The notes under the pieces: model-generated
What the model saw: the letters and a program-made list of their open reading frames with translations, nothing else
What the model was told of the DNA's origin: nothing
The model's database searches: none
Position numbers and translations under genes: made by a program
In this document: positions 1-11,678 of the stretch, piece after piece
Numbering within the stretch: the first letter of the stretch is position 1
Layout of the letters: every line of letters starts with the position of its first letter
Assembly: GCA_027574665.1 (NCBI GenBank)
Contig: CM050648.1
Coordinates: 136,524,175 to 136,588,174 of the forward strand
Length of the DNA: 64,000 nucleotides
Source: Rhynochetos jubatus
Taxonomy: Eukaryota > Chordata > Aves > Eurypygiformes > Rhynochetidae
Direction of reading: 5' to 3'

Positions 1-1220
1 GAAACGTGGCTTCCTTGGCCACCGTGCGCACAGAACTGTTTCCTTCTGGAGGTGCTGCGCGTGCTCTCCGTGAGTTGGGTGCTCAGCACAGGAACTTGCT
101 TGCATCCCTCCTGGGTATCTTAGAGAAGGTAGAGGGGAATGATTTTTGAGTTCATTGCTAAGTGACTTGAAGTCCAAAGTTGGTAGGAGAATGAGAATTC
201 TGGCCATGTGTACCAGTTCAGAGTCTTTCAGGGTATGAGCATGTTGGGGATCCTACAGACAACAGATTCAGAGAGTGTTAGGGGTTAGAAGTGACCTCTA
301 GAGATCATCTAGTCCAACTCCCCTGCCAGAGCAGGATCACCTAGAGCAGATCACACAGGAACAAGTCCCAGTGCTTTCAGCATCTTCCACGTTATCAGGT
401 GAAGTAGGAGTCTCACCTTTTAGCTTTTTTTTTTCCCAAGGATGTTATTACAGTTATTACATTCTTAAACAGCGTGTTTAATAATGACCAAGCACAGGGC
501 ATGGACTTCAGAACACCACCACTGGTACTGACTTTGATCCAGCCCTCTTAAATGGGTGCTGTTGGATGAAATGTAAGCTCAGTCACTCGTACTGAAAAAG
601 CCATTTGGGTTTTAGTCCCATCTGTACAAAATGTAACTCCTCAGGGCCTCTTCACATTGTAAAGGTTAAAAGCTTGTGGGGGCCTAATAATACATTGAGG
701 TGGGGTTTGGTCCAAGATGAAAACTGCTGAGGCATAAGGGCTGATAAATTTGCCAAGATATCTGCAGCAGTTGTGCAAGACTAGGAGCCTGGCAGTATTG
801 GAATGTATGGATTGTGTTTGGGGTTTTTTGTTCTTAAGAACTGCTTTGGGGGTTTTGAAAAAACCAAACAAAATAAAAAGTAGCTGAGACAGTCATGTCT
901 ATAGTTTTGGTAAACAAGTTCTGAAATATTATATGCTGATTCAGAAGTGTTGGAACTAGTTTGGATGTCATGCATCATTTAGACTTGTTAAGGAAAATAT
1001 GTAGTAGTTTGTCTGGTGACTGGTTTTCATTTTCATTGCATTTCATTTTCATTTCCTTCTTTTCCCAAATTGTTGGAAACAGCAGCTATTTATGTGAGTT
1101 CTCTGTGGAGGATGCAATGACCATGCCTGAAGTCAAAGCTGCAGGACTAGGTTTTAGACGGGGAAGGGGAGATGGGATCATTATATGAAATGCTCTTATG
1201 CCTTCTCTTTTGTTTTTCAG
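1..1220 (+). other. RCOR1: RCOR1 intron 3, 3' part
   Basis: This is the sequence before the first recognisable RCOR1 coding exon, so it should be the 3' end of the preceding intron (intron 3 by human numbering). It ends in the acceptor TTTGTTTTTCAG at 1209-1220. Nothing in it matches the ELM2-proximal exon 3 of RCOR1. The only recognisable element is a CR1 fragment near 262-390. Short open frames here look like chance. Confidence 0.8.
262..390 (-). mobile_element. CR1 LINE 3' fragment
   Basis: The plus strand reads a typical reversed CR1 3' region: a GTTAGAAGTGACCTCTAGAG block, then GATCATCTAGTCCAACTCCC, then a GCAGGATCACCTAGAGCAG block. CR1 is the dominant LINE family of birds and is usually 5' truncated. 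The fragment lies antisense to RCOR1 in an intron and has no coding capacity. Its ends are approximate. Confidence 0.85.
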
Positions 1221-1273
1221 TGGACGAATATATTGCCATTGCTAAGGAGAAGCATGGATACAACATGGAACAG
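1221..1273 (+). CDS. RCOR1: RCOR1 exon 4 (ELM2 domain)
   Basis: RCOR1 encodes CoREST1, the scaffold of the nuclear LSD1-CoREST-HDAC complex, which removes histone acetyl and H3K4 methyl marks and was first found as a corepressor for REST. This 53-base exon enters with the last two bases of a Leu codon, then encodes DEYIAIAKEKHGYNMEQ, identical as far as I recall to the human protein and part of ELM2. Flanks are TTTTTCAG and the donor CAG|GTAACA. The Met (not Val) before the final EQ, together with the downstream exons, separates RCOR1 from its paralogue RCOR3. The roughly 150 N-terminal residues are encoded upstream of the window. The coding frame runs to 19,655. Confidence 0.97.
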
Positions 1274-2573
1274 GTAACAACCCTTGGAATACTTACTTTA
1301 TTTTAAAATAATCTTTTTCAACAGGTATTAAAACATAACTTTAAGTGACTAACTAGAACTGCTTCTTCCCTTCCGGACCATCTGTTTTTTCTCCTCTCCT
1401 GCTTCTCCTAAAATGGCTGTTCCTTATAGCAACCTACGCTCTGGGGATATGGAGTTCACCCCTGGTTTTACATCCAGAGTCAAAAGGAGAATACCAAAAC
1501 TATTGTAATTTCTAATGGAGTTTGGCCATGAGTATTACGCTTCCTATGGTGACTACCTCAAACACTTTCAGAACCCCTAAACAATGTTTGGAACACTGGC
1601 TTGTCTTTGGGCAGCTGCCTGATTGCACTGCAGTTTCCAGTTGACTGCTCCATCTCTGCTTCATGGATTTCTTGGCAGTTATTAATGAGCTATTGAACCA
1701 TCATATGCTTTTGAGGCAAACCAATATCTATGGTTTTTTTACCTTAAAACTGTGCTGTAAATCACCTTGTGTTTCATAGATGAGCACCTCGAATGTTGGC
1801 ACAGTAGCAGTGGATGGCTTCAGCAGCTGTCCCTGAGGCTAGCCAGTGCCTTTAGCCTGGGGATGGAGATCCTGGTCTGAGGAGCACATCTTCACTCCAT
1901 GTGGTGTAGGATTGTGTCCTAATCTTCCATGCGTTAACTAACATTGATTTCAGCACTCATCTGGGGAGATGAGCAGATCTATGCCTGGGAAGCTTTTCTG
2001 TGGAGTTTTCTTATGCACTAATAGTTGCCTGGAAAGGGAGGGCATGGAATCTCATGACTTGTATTGGCAAATGATGTACTGTCCCTATAAAGGCATCCTA
2101 TGAATACTTGAGAATTTATGAAATTGCTCATTGCCTGAACATAGAACTGAATGATTTGGATGGGCAAGGGTTTCTACTTAAACGACTCTGCTGTCATCTT
2201 TGAGTCAGACTTGCAGTGTTTGATACCCTGCTCAAAGACTTCTTGTGGAATAAGAACATTGAAGTTGAGATAACCAGCAAAATTCCAGCAAAACCAGGAA
2301 AGATAAGGCTTGATAATTATAGTTTCTAAGAGCAGAAAACAACAGTAAAAGGAACACAAAGGCACCAAAAGGCTGTGAAGTTAAATGAAAATAAGGATGG
2401 TAGCGTACTTCAGTTGAGATGGGTATATCCTAGTATTGGGTATTGTGGGTAATGTTTGCCAAGAGAGATGGTCTCAGGGGAATAAAAATGGGTTTCGTTA
2501 TTTTAATGGAGAAGTGTTTTTTGGAGAATATAGATTGATCCAGAATACTGATCAAAATGAAGCTTGAGATTTA

Positions 2574-2620
2574 ACAAAAACAAAAAAAAAAACCCCAAAA
2601 CAAACACCCCAACCAAAACT
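2574..2620. repeat. A/C-rich low-complexity tract
   Basis: A run of A residues broken by CCCC groups. Similar tracts recur in this window at 11,396-11,470, 27,484-27,562 and 43,708-43,740 and are common in bird introns. Presumably slippage-derived; no function is visible. Confidence 0.8.
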
Positions 2621-4527
2621 GATTTTTGGTGTATTTTCTTGAAACATTTGAAAACCCATGTAAATTTGGCTAACAGAGGTTTGCGTTCGTTTTTAATGTT
2701 AGAAATACAGACCTCCCGCTCATTACTTGAAGTCTTTCTCCCCATTTTTCTCCCTTTCTCTGTACAGATCTAGAGGTTATGGGACTCGCCACACCAGGAT
2801 GTGAAGTGGCTGAGCAACTTGTAAAAATGTCCCTCGTTCATTCCCTAGCACTCTCACGTAGTACTCTGGATTTAAACCTGTTTCCCAGGTCCTTTGGGAT
2901 TTCCTAGGCAGCTGCGCTAGGCACTTCCTGGAAATAACTGCAGAGGGTCTATCTCGTCTTGCTCTGGAAGGCACGTACTCGCTTTGTATTATAGGGACAG
3001 GTGTCAAGGCTGTCAAATCCGGATGATTTGTTGTGTCACCAAGGGACACTGTGTTCAGCATGTACCATCAGAGGTGCTGTTGGTGGGGTAATTGTGGACA
3101 AGCTGATACGGAGTCCCTGGAAGCCAGTCAGAGCTCACTTTAGCATTTGGTCACCGTCTCTGGGCTTTGCTGGCCCTTTCCCACACACGCATCTCCCCAA
3201 CAGCCTGTCTCTTTGGACCTCTGTGTGGGTGGCTTGGCTGGCAGTCGTCGCACAGAGATTGCCATTCTTCTTCCTTCTGCCCCCTGCCCAAACCCTGCCT
3301 TTGCAGACGAAGACGTGCCAGTCTGCTGAAGGAGTGGTGAGCTGTCTGGCTGGGCACGCAGAGCACCGCTGCCCAGCAGCTTTCCTGTCCAGCTGGCCGC
3401 CTCTGTGCCACACACTGCTCTGGTGTCTGTCCTTTTTCTCCCCTTTCCTGGGGCCTGGTGCCCCATTGCTGGCTCTGCTGCTGGGGGGTGATGGCTGGAG
3501 GAGCAGGGCTGTGCTGGCGGCAGTCCCCGCAGCCTTGCCAGCTCGAGGGCACGCCAAGGGCAGGCTCCGGCAGGCGGATGAGCTCTGGCAGGGCAAGCCC
3601 ACTCAGCTGGTGCTGGCAAACCGTGGTAGGTGGTTGTGCTGAGCTGTAGCAGCCACGGGCTTTTGGGAGCACTACAGCAAGTCTGGCTGTGAGCTGTGCT
3701 CTCCTGCCAGCCTGTATCAGACTCCCAGGGAGAAAGGAGGCTGGAAAAAGTGTGTACTTGCCTGTGTATGAGTGCAGAGCTTTCCTAGGGCAGCATGGAG
3801 TGGAAGAGGAAGACTGCTCTCCTGTTAAGCCCATAAGGAAAACCTTTCTGTTTACCTTTTGCTTTGTGTAAGCAGCACCTTGCTAGCTCCTCAGTGGTAT
3901 CTAATACTACCCTGCCCTCCCAAAATGTCTCCCTCCTTGTTTTTCCCTTGCTCTCTCACGGGGATATTAATACAGCTCATATCTGAAGCTGAAAGGGCTG
4001 GCAGGGGAGTGCAGAATCAGTCCATCATGACTCCAGAATAGTTTCTTTGGCCCCATGCTTGCCAGAGGGGATGGAAGGAAGTGGCTCTGTGACTCCTGTG
4101 ACATCTTGAGTGACTGCTGCAGCCAAGACTACTACTTGTTCTGCATGGTGGCAGAAGGGAGGAGATGGTGGCTGGGCAGCACCAAGATGCCAGTGAGGTC
4201 AGGATAAGATCTTGGATAGCACTAACGTTCATGTGCATACGCTCTGCAGAATCTCAGGGGAGCGAGATCCCATAAAGGAACTGCTTTTTGCATAGCAAAG
4301 CATAATGGGGAAACCCCAGATTTGGAGAGATTGTGTAGCTCTGAGCGGCCAGGGCGAAACTACTAGCTGAGGGTAACTGCGGCTGCGAAACCTGAGCTGA
4401 GTTTGCATATGACAAGCAGGTTACTCTGATGTTTTACTCAGCATGTTGGGGATTGTTTTCGCTTCACAGCCATTGCGAAAGGCTGGTTTCTAGCTCTGCA
4501 GAGTCAGGCCTTCCCAAAATGACTTGT

Positions 4528-4730
4528 GGTGGTCGCTGGCGTGCCAGATGTAGCCACGTGTCATGGCGCGCAGGGGCTGCGCACTCCTGGGGAGAGGGGT
4601 GGCTGGGAGCGAGCGTCTCGCGCGGCGGGAGGAGGACGGTTCGCAGGTGGTGAAGCGCAGCGCATGCACTTTGTCTGTGGAACTGAGAACCGGGGCCTGT
4701 GACGGTGAAAAGGGGCGCGCCACTGAAGGG
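4528..4730. promoter_or_regulatory. CpG-dense patch in RCOR1 intron 4
   Basis: About 20 CpG dinucleotides fall in about 200 bases, far above the surrounding intron. The patch includes an E-box CACGTG at 4,555-4,560, a GCGCATGC core resembling an NRF1 site at 4,660-4,667, and GGCGCGCC near 4,714. This composition fits a small CpG island and could mark an internal promoter or enhancer. There is no visible TATA box or recognisable first exon, so a regulatory role is an inference. Confidence 0.4.
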
Positions 4731-5318
4731 AACAAATTACCAGCCCCAAAATGAGTGTGATTTGTTCTTCCTTTGGGCCGGGGACATCTTAGCAGCAAGT
4801 CAAGGTTGTGCATGCTCTCTGCTTTTCCTTTTTCCAGTTCTTCCCTCATCCTGTTTCCCCCTCAAAGAGAGCCCCCCTAAACAGCCATAAAAACTCCCAG
4901 TCAACTACACCATCTTTCTAATTGCATGGAAAATGATGGAAGCACTGGCAAGAAGCGTGCTTTAGTCCAGGCTGGGTTTTAGGTAGTTTTCCCAAGTCTT
5001 TGCTTAGCTTTCCTGCGCATACCATGATCTGGAAATTGGGAGTAATTTCTTCAGTTTTCTTCTCCCCGTTTCTGTTGCTGCTCTCTCATTACATTACTAC
5101 CTGTGTGGTTTGATTAAATTTTAAGTTGGTCTTCAAAACCCATAAGGTGGGGGTCAGATTCCAGCTTTCTTAGACACAGAAAAGTGTCTGATGTAGCTGG
5201 GATTTAAAGTTATGTCTAACGTATTGCCTGAGAAAAATGCTGCCACTCTCCCTTTGCATGCATATAATAATGTTTCTTGTGATGACAATTGTCCCTTTGG
5301 TGTCCTTGTTATTTCTAG

Positions 5319-5480
5319 GCCCTTGGGATGCTGTTTTGGCACAAGCACAACATCGAGAAGTCTTTGGCAGATCTGCCAAACTTCACCCCATTCCCAGATG
5401 AGTGGACCGTGGAAGACAAGGTCTTGTTTGAACAGGCCTTCAGTTTCCACGGGAAAACCTTTCATAGGATCCAGCAGATG
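5319..5480 (+). CDS. RCOR1: RCOR1 exon 5 (ELM2 end, SANT1 start)
   Basis: A 162-base exon of 54 whole codons, starting [20 protein letters not shown] and ending [12 protein letters not shown]. It finishes the ELM2 domain and opens SANT1 with the [20 protein letters not shown] block, whose Trp and alternating hydrophobics form the first Myb-like helix. ELM2 plus SANT1 is the HDAC1/2-binding unit of this family. The acceptor is ATTTCTAG and the donor is ATG|GTAAGT, a near-consensus site. Conservation with mammals is close to complete, and RCOR3-specific residues are absent (FHGKTF here, FHGKSF in RCOR3). Confidence 0.98.
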
Positions 5481-8035
5481 GTAAGTGGTGTCAGAGGAAT
5501 GGAAAAGCAGAACAGGTGGTTGGACTGTCGTCTTCAGTGCTGACTGTGCTGAATTCCTGTCTAATGCTCTTGAGAGAGAACAGGCCAAATGAGATGTTAG
5601 AGGAAAAACTATGACCATGAGTAGAAAGCAGAGTCTCTGTAGAAGCGTTTTCCTGAAGTGCTTACGGGTTCAGGATAAACTTTGACTGTGCAGGTTTTTT
5701 TGTTGGAAATTACAGTTTTCGGTCCCCTGTGTGCTACGGTAGTGTTTGTCTCAGCTGGAGTGCAGGCATGGTCTGTACACACGTGCCCACCCACGCACAG
5801 AGTAAAGATCATCTCTGTGCAAAGTTGATTTCCTTGCTTACAGCCTGCTTTTCAGGAATTTGTTTTATTTGGCTATGAAGTCTGTGCTTGATGTGATCTG
5901 GGACTGTCAGTAGATGCTGTGATGGAGGTTTGTACATTGTTGCAAACATTCAGTCCTCTGTTTTTGGTTGGTAGTGATACTTTTTTAAACAGTGATTGAA
6001 AACTTCAAGGGTAGATTTCTGCCCGAAAAGGAACTGCTGGGGTGTGTGCCATTTTCTTCCGAAAGAGAGAGAAGATGGGATATAAACACTGTTTATTAAT
6101 TGTATCTTGAGAGTCTCTTCGAGTGGTTCATCAGCTGAGTGGGAACCAGACTTTGTTCTTTGCTCTCCTTCAGTGAAGTGCCTCTTGAGTGTTCCAGCAG
6201 GACCCAGTTATGTTGGTTGTGGTGCTTTGAAGCGAGCCTAGGCTGTTGCGGTCTCTTAGCCTCTTTAAAGCACATGTGAAGGTCCAGGTTGCCAATTATG
6301 CTGAAAAGCAAAGGGTGACTTGCCTCCCAAGTATGAAGGAAAACTGCCAGGTCCCTTTTCAAAAGGGTGGCAGGAAATGGCTCATTCTCCTGATGTCCTC
6401 CTTGAATGTTCCTTGTTTCCAATTGTTCTTGGAGTCCTAGGGTCTCCCTTGGGTCAGGTGATGGGGCTTGCACATACTATGGACAGCTGATACAGGCAGT
6501 CTGGAGAGTTGTGGGCTCCTGAAGGGTGAAGCTGTTGTTTTCTTTCTTCCTCTGTTCTTACACAGAGGGGGAAAAAATGGGGATGGGAATGTCCTGGGGG
6601 AAAAAAGAGAACATAAAGCCTGTCCTGTTGCTTGGTTAAACACCGAAGCAAGATGTTCTCAATCCGATTTATGTGCAGAAGCATGGCTCTGTCCCTGAGA
6701 GGAGTGCATTCCAACACAGGGATGCCAAGCTCATGCACTGTTCCCTAGGTAAAGATATTTTTTTACTGTTGCTCCCAGAAAAGCTATCTTGCATGAAAGG
6801 AATTAAATGGCACAAAGCTTGGTGTTTAGCAGGGGACAAGAATCAATGGCTCGGGAGCACGTCAGTTGTTAGTTTATACGTGCTGTCCCGTTAGCACCAG
6901 TGTAGCTTGGAACTGAGGGGAGAAATCATCAAGAGAATGAGAAGTGAGTTAGGTTATTTACCGGAGCTTGTTGTGATATTTTGGCACTCTTAGCATGCGT
7001 TTGTAGCCAAGTGGATGTTTGTCAGGAACAGCCTTGTCCTGGAGTTGGTTCTGTGGAACTCTTGATTCCAGCTACCAGCCTGCTGTATGGCCATTGGCAG
7101 CACATGGACAGAGCACCTGTGCTTTGCCAGCGCAGATGGATTCATGCCTCTGTGTAGCTGTGGGCTGGGGTGGTAGATTGGTTATTAGGGCCCAAAGTCA
7201 ACCTGTAGTGGCTTATCTCAAGTGAAGACTTAAACTGCAGTACCTGGATAAGAGGGAGCTGGCTCTTGTTCACAGTTTTCCTCCCCACCCATCCTGCCCT
7301 CTGAGCTGAATCAGACACTTACCTAAACCATGTTTTAATCAGCAAGGAGGGCTGGACTTTTACCTTGCAGAAGTCCTGTGTAAGAATATCCATGCAGAGT
7401 GTCTCAGTAGTAGAGGATAAATCTTAATGTAGTGTTATGCTTTTTGGAGGCAGACTTTTCATTCATTGCTACAGGGCAATGACATGAGTGTAAGAGGACA
7501 CAAAAAAATAGACCTGTGTTTTCCTATATCCTCAGTTCACCATACAGTAATGTTTCACCTTTTGAAAACCTCTTTTGTTGAGACCTTTGAATAGACTTCA
7601 TGTGAATGGTGTGAATAAATTCACATTTTTAACCAAACATTAAAGATATGCCTGGGATGTAGCCTGCAATTCAGCAGTTCCTGCGGTTGCTTACACATGT
7701 CTGTGTTGGCTTTTAAAACTGTTATCTCTGTTTCAAGGCCCCATTTTTGGATTTGCTTTTGCTATGTTCCTCCATTCTGAAAGGAACCCAGCTACCTGGC
7801 TGGTGAATGGAGGCTTGCTGAGATGCTCTTTACAGCTTTTGATGTCCTAAATAGTAGGTACTAACCCGAAACACTCCCACATAGATAATTTTTGGAAAGG
7901 CTGCAGAACTGCCTTTGGGAGAACCCAACACAGAGAGATAAGATGTTCCTTGACAAAAAGAGACCGACTGTATGTGAGCTTCTGGGGGTACTTTTTAAAT
8001 ACAAGCATATAAAAGGATGCATGTTTAATTTACAG
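5481..8035 (+). other. RCOR1: RCOR1 intron 5
   Basis: A 2,555-base GT-AG intron ending TTTAATTTACAG. No exon, transposon or structured element was recognised. Its short open frames lack similarity to any protein I know. Confidence 0.85.
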
Positions 8036-8154
8036 CTTCCCGACAAATCAATAGCCAGCCTGGTGAAATTTTACTACTCCTGGAAGAAGACAAGGACTAA
8101 AACTAGTGTGATGGACCGCCATGCTCGTAAACAAAAAAGGGAACGTGAGGAAAG
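8036..8154 (+). CDS. RCOR1: RCOR1 exon 6 (SANT1 end, basic tail)
   Basis: A 119-base exon with 39 whole codons plus the first two bases (AG) of a Ser codon. It begins [20 protein letters not shown], the last SANT1 helix, and continues through the basic stretch [19 protein letters not shown]. The KFYYSWKK core is diagnostic of RCOR SANT1, and [13 protein letters not shown] distinguishes RCOR1 from RCOR3. The donor is AAAG|GTAGGT. The lysine- and arginine-rich end could contribute to nuclear import or nucleic-acid contact; that is an inference. Confidence 0.98.
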
Positions 8155-11041
8155 GTAGGTTTGCAAGCAGAAAGGCTGTGTATTGGTGCACACTGATTTC
8201 TTTAGACTATCTCAGAGATTCCTGTTAGCTTGTAAGAAACTACATGTAGGATTTCCCCCAAAATGTTTCCTGGTACCACACCTTCTTTCCCCACCCCTCT
8301 TCCCTGCTGTACATGTTTTGCTTTGCTTAAAACTGAAGGGAATCTGTCGGCAATGAGGTGCTCTCCCTTTTTCAACACTGCAGTTCCTGATTGCCCCCTA
8401 GTCCAGTGGTCACTGTCCCATTGCTCTAGAAGCTCATTCTCTGACACTGCTTGAGGGTGGAGAAAATGACATTAAAACTATTAACGAGCTGATTGGCACT
8501 GTTGTCAGCAGAGCCAGAGAAGCTGAGAAGCAGGACAGTAAAAGGAAGTAACGAAAGAGCTAGAAATCTAACTTTATTTCCTCCATGTGATGCTCAGTAG
8601 AGTGAGAACAGGCACCTGATGGGGTGCAGGCTCCAGTGCAGCACCCCTCAGCCCCTGCATATGCACACACTGACCCTTCCCCTGCCTTAGGAAACTGTTA
8701 CAAGGCTGTCAGGCCAAGCTCTGTTCCCTGAGAAAGATGAAGCTAAGGCTGTGTTTGAGTGACTGAGAAGAGGGTAGCACAGAGGATCTCAGGATGAGTT
8801 CTCTGGCAGAGGTGTCCCAAGGGGTGCTGGGTGTGTTTAGGATTTGGGTGAGGGTGGTGGTGTTTGGGAGCCACTGAGCTTCAGGGGATGAACTTTACTC
8901 CTGCCGGTGCAGTTTCATCTGCAAGTTCACCCTCCTGGATGCCTGTGCAAGCCCTTGAAGGTGGGTCAGCCAGTGGCCTTGTGTGTATTGCTAGGAGTAC
9001 CTTACAGGCAGAGCTGCTGCTTGGTGTCTTTGCCTAGTTCTGGAGCTGGTGGGGCCTCAGAAATGCCACAGGTATATGGGGGGGGGGGAAGCCCTCTGAA
9101 CAGCAGCAGCTCCATCTGCTTGACACAAGTACCTTCTCAACCTGCTCTAACATGCAGCTGGTGTCTTTGCAGACCAAACTGGAGATGTGCCTGCCTTTGG
9201 AAGACCCCTTGTAATTAGGCAAAACTCTGCAAAAGCTTTTCCCTCAAAGGAGTTGCTGTTCTAGCACTTCCCAGGGAGCTGTTTGCTGGTTCCAGTGCAT
9301 ATGAGCAAGTCCTGTTTGGAAAGGGGAAAGAAATGTGTTTCCAGGGTTGAGCTGTACTACACCAATGACTCACTCAACCTCTCCCACCTCTCCACTAGAT
9401 CAACAATGCTTGCCTAACAGGCAGGGCCAGGGAGAATACTACCAGACAACTTGTCTGGTGTTTGGTTGGCTTTCTCTGACCTGAGTCTCTTTTTCCATTC
9501 TCTTTTTCCTTTCTCTGCAAAGGCGGTCTTGACTTTTCTTCTCTCCATTCTGCTTTTGTTTTTTAAATTTTCCTTATGAGAGAGGAGGGAAAAAAATCTG
9601 TTACAAGGCGTATGTTTGCCTTGTGCTATGTAGTTAGGCTCTTTCAGTGCTACCTATCTCTTTTTGTTCTGTGCTCGTAAATGAAATCACTGCAGTTTGG
9701 AAATACACCTCTCTGGTACCTATTGCCTGTTTGCTGGGAAAAGCATCACCTCAGACCAGCTGGTGACTGGGAAACAACTGTATGGGCTGCTACGTGCTGT
9801 AATACTGTAACCTTTGAGGAAGGCAGCTGGATTGGAAATCTGCAGCAGGCTAAGCACCAGGCCAGCAGCTGGATGTTTGATTGCCCTTCTTCCCATCCGT
9901 TACGTAAAACAGTCAAACCCTACACCCCCGAAGGATTTGTCAATGCAGCCATTTGGGGTGGGGAGCAAAGCTGGGTGAGTTTGGGGTGCCCGGATTTGGA
10001 GGTCGTACTGTGCCATTGGGTGCTGGCAGAACTTCAGAAGCGCTCTTCAGTTAAGTGATCAGTGTCTAAAACTGCAGAAGTGAGCAGGTGGGTTTTGATC
10101 TAGCTCGTGTCTAGGGAACTTGCTGGAATAGAAGCAAACCGCAAGCACAGCAAAGCCCGCGGGGGTTTGGCCTTTGTGGAACGGCTGAAACCTGAACCTA
10201 GGTGAGAACACAAGGAAGCTCTTTGGGAGATGGGATTGTCAGTCTGCGGTGTCTCACTAGTATACAGCTATCTCTCTTCTGTGGCTAGGCAGGGAAATTC
10301 CCCAACCCCTCAGATTGTCACCAAAACAGCTCCCAGTGCATTTGGGACCAGTAGCTGTTCCTAGTTGTATGTAAGGGGCTTTGTGTATGCAGGCAGATCT
10401 GGGAGGGGGTTTATTCCCTGGAATTGTGATTACACAAACTATCTTGTGAATCAGCTCATCAGCCAGGCAGCTTGGGAGAGTAAGATTGGCTTGTACAAGT
10501 GGCTGCTGTTGTGGAGATGGCTGCCAGCTCAAACCACCTTAGGCTGTGTCTGCACAGGATGTTGCTGCAGCGGAGAGCGAGCGCTGGTACCGCAGCTGTG
10601 CTCGTTAGCACCCGCTGTCCCCTGCTCCTGGGTGAAGGCACCCTGGCTGGCTCCTGCACCCCACAGCTGCTGCTGGGGTTTCTCTGCACAGCCCTGCCGG
10701 CACTGTGACGTACCTGCACCAGCCAAAGTTCCTCCTCCTGGGCTATAAAGTTTGACAGGACAAAATAGGTTTATTTTATTTTATTTTCAAAAAAGGGGAA
10801 AAAAGGCACTTTGATTAGGTCAGCTTATTTCTTCTGTTTCTGGGCATCATCCCAAATGGTGCAATTAACTTTAGTTGTGTACAGTACAAAAATTCTAAAT
10901 GGTGAAAATATATTTGATGTAATGTCTGATTAAAATTCCAATGAAGCCAAACTGGCCAGGTGTGCCAAGGTCACTTTCAGTATGGCCCCAGTTTCATGCC
11001 TATTATTATTCTGTAACTGATAACCGCTTTTTCTTTTCCAG

Positions 11042-11430
11042 TGAAGAATGAAATGTGAGGCTGTCACTGAAAAAAAGATAAAAATCCAAACCCCAACATT
11101 TTTTATGCTTGTTATTGAGGGAGTTCATCTTGTGCATGTCTATTTTGCTAAATGTTGAGGACTTGTATGAAATCTGTGTTGTAGCTACTTGCTGTAATTC
11201 TAAGTCTTTGTTTCTGTCTTGGTTTGCCGAAAGTTAAAATTACCAGTGTCCTGTGTTCTTTAAAAGATAACCTGTGTAATCAGTTCATGTATCTTGCCTT
11301 CATCTAAGCAGACTTACTTTGCTTAAGTACACTACTGAGAAATCTTTCTTTACAAGTCATGGTCCCCAGTATTGTTACAATTAAAAAATTCTTGATTTAA
11401 AACAAATAAAAACCCAAAACAAAAAAAAAA
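11042..11430 (+). other. RCOR1: Candidate alternative terminal exon of RCOR1
   Basis: TTCTTTTCCAG at 11,031-11,041 is a strong 3' splice site. Joined to exon 6, the following bases would read Ser-Glu-Glu and then TGA at 11,049-11,051. An AATAAA lies at 11,405-11,410, so the segment has the acceptor, stop and poly(A) signal of a short terminal exon. Use of it would give a CoREST1 ending just after SANT1, without the LSD1-binding half. Its first bases resemble those of real exon 7, so it may be a decayed exon copy. There is no transcript evidence here, and the end coordinate is a guess. Confidence 0.25.
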
Positions 11431-11470
11431 CCCACCCCAACCCCCTAAAAATACCCCAAAACCCACCCTG
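11396..11470. repeat. A/C-rich low-complexity tract
   Basis: A-rich sequence interrupted by CCC groups, about 75 bases, directly after the AATAAA at 11,405-11,410. It resembles the tract at 2,574-2,620. Confidence 0.8.
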
Positions 11471-11599
11471 GGAATAAAACAAAGGAAAGCTATATAAAAC
11501 TAAGGACTTGCTATTGCATCCATGCGTTTCTTTTAGCATGCTGTTTACAGAAAAAGAGCCTCACAAACGAATACAGTACTGTTGGCTTTTGTCTTCCAG

Positions 11600-11678
11600 T
11601 GAGGATGAAATGGAGGAGACAAATGGAAACAACCCGCTTGATATGGAAGTTGAACAAAACAAGGAGAGCAAGAAGGAG
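11600..11678 (+). CDS. RCOR1: RCOR1 exon 7 (acidic linker, SUMO-interaction segment)
   Basis: A 79-base exon. Its first T completes the split Ser codon, and 26 codons follow: EDEMEETNGNNPLDMEV, then EQNKESKKE. This acidic linker lies between SANT1 and the LSD1-binding region. In human CoREST1 the equivalent PIDIEV stretch is the reported SUMO-2/3 interaction motif; here it is PLDMEV (11,634-11,651), still hydrophobic-acidic but altered at both isoleucines. The acceptor is GTCTTCCAG and the donor GAG|GTACAG. This is less conserved than the domain exons, as expected for a linker. Confidence 0.97.

Larger units (their letters stand above)
1274..5318 (+). other. RCOR1: RCOR1 intron 4
   Basis: A 4,045-base GT-AG intron. 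It contains an A/C-rich tract at about 2,574-2,620, a stretch near 3,000-3,830 with few stop codons on either strand but no recognisable protein, and a CpG-dense patch at about 4,528-4,730 that is listed separately. No coding exon or complete transposon was recognised in the rest. Confidence 0.85.
8155..11599 (+). other. RCOR1: RCOR1 intron 6
   Basis: A 3,445-base GT-AG intron. It contains a G10 run near 9,080, a short TTTTA-like repeat near 10,770, a convincing but unproven acceptor at 11,040-11,041 followed by an in-frame stop and a poly(A) signal (listed separately), and an A/C-rich tract at 11,396-11,470. No other coding exon was seen. Confidence 0.8.

Noticed and set aside
3001-3834. Overlapping open frames of 213 codons (plus) and 227 codons (minus) in RCOR1 intron 4
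   Set aside because: Frames on both strands are open together because the stretch is GC-rich and stop-poor. Neither has a recognisable domain.
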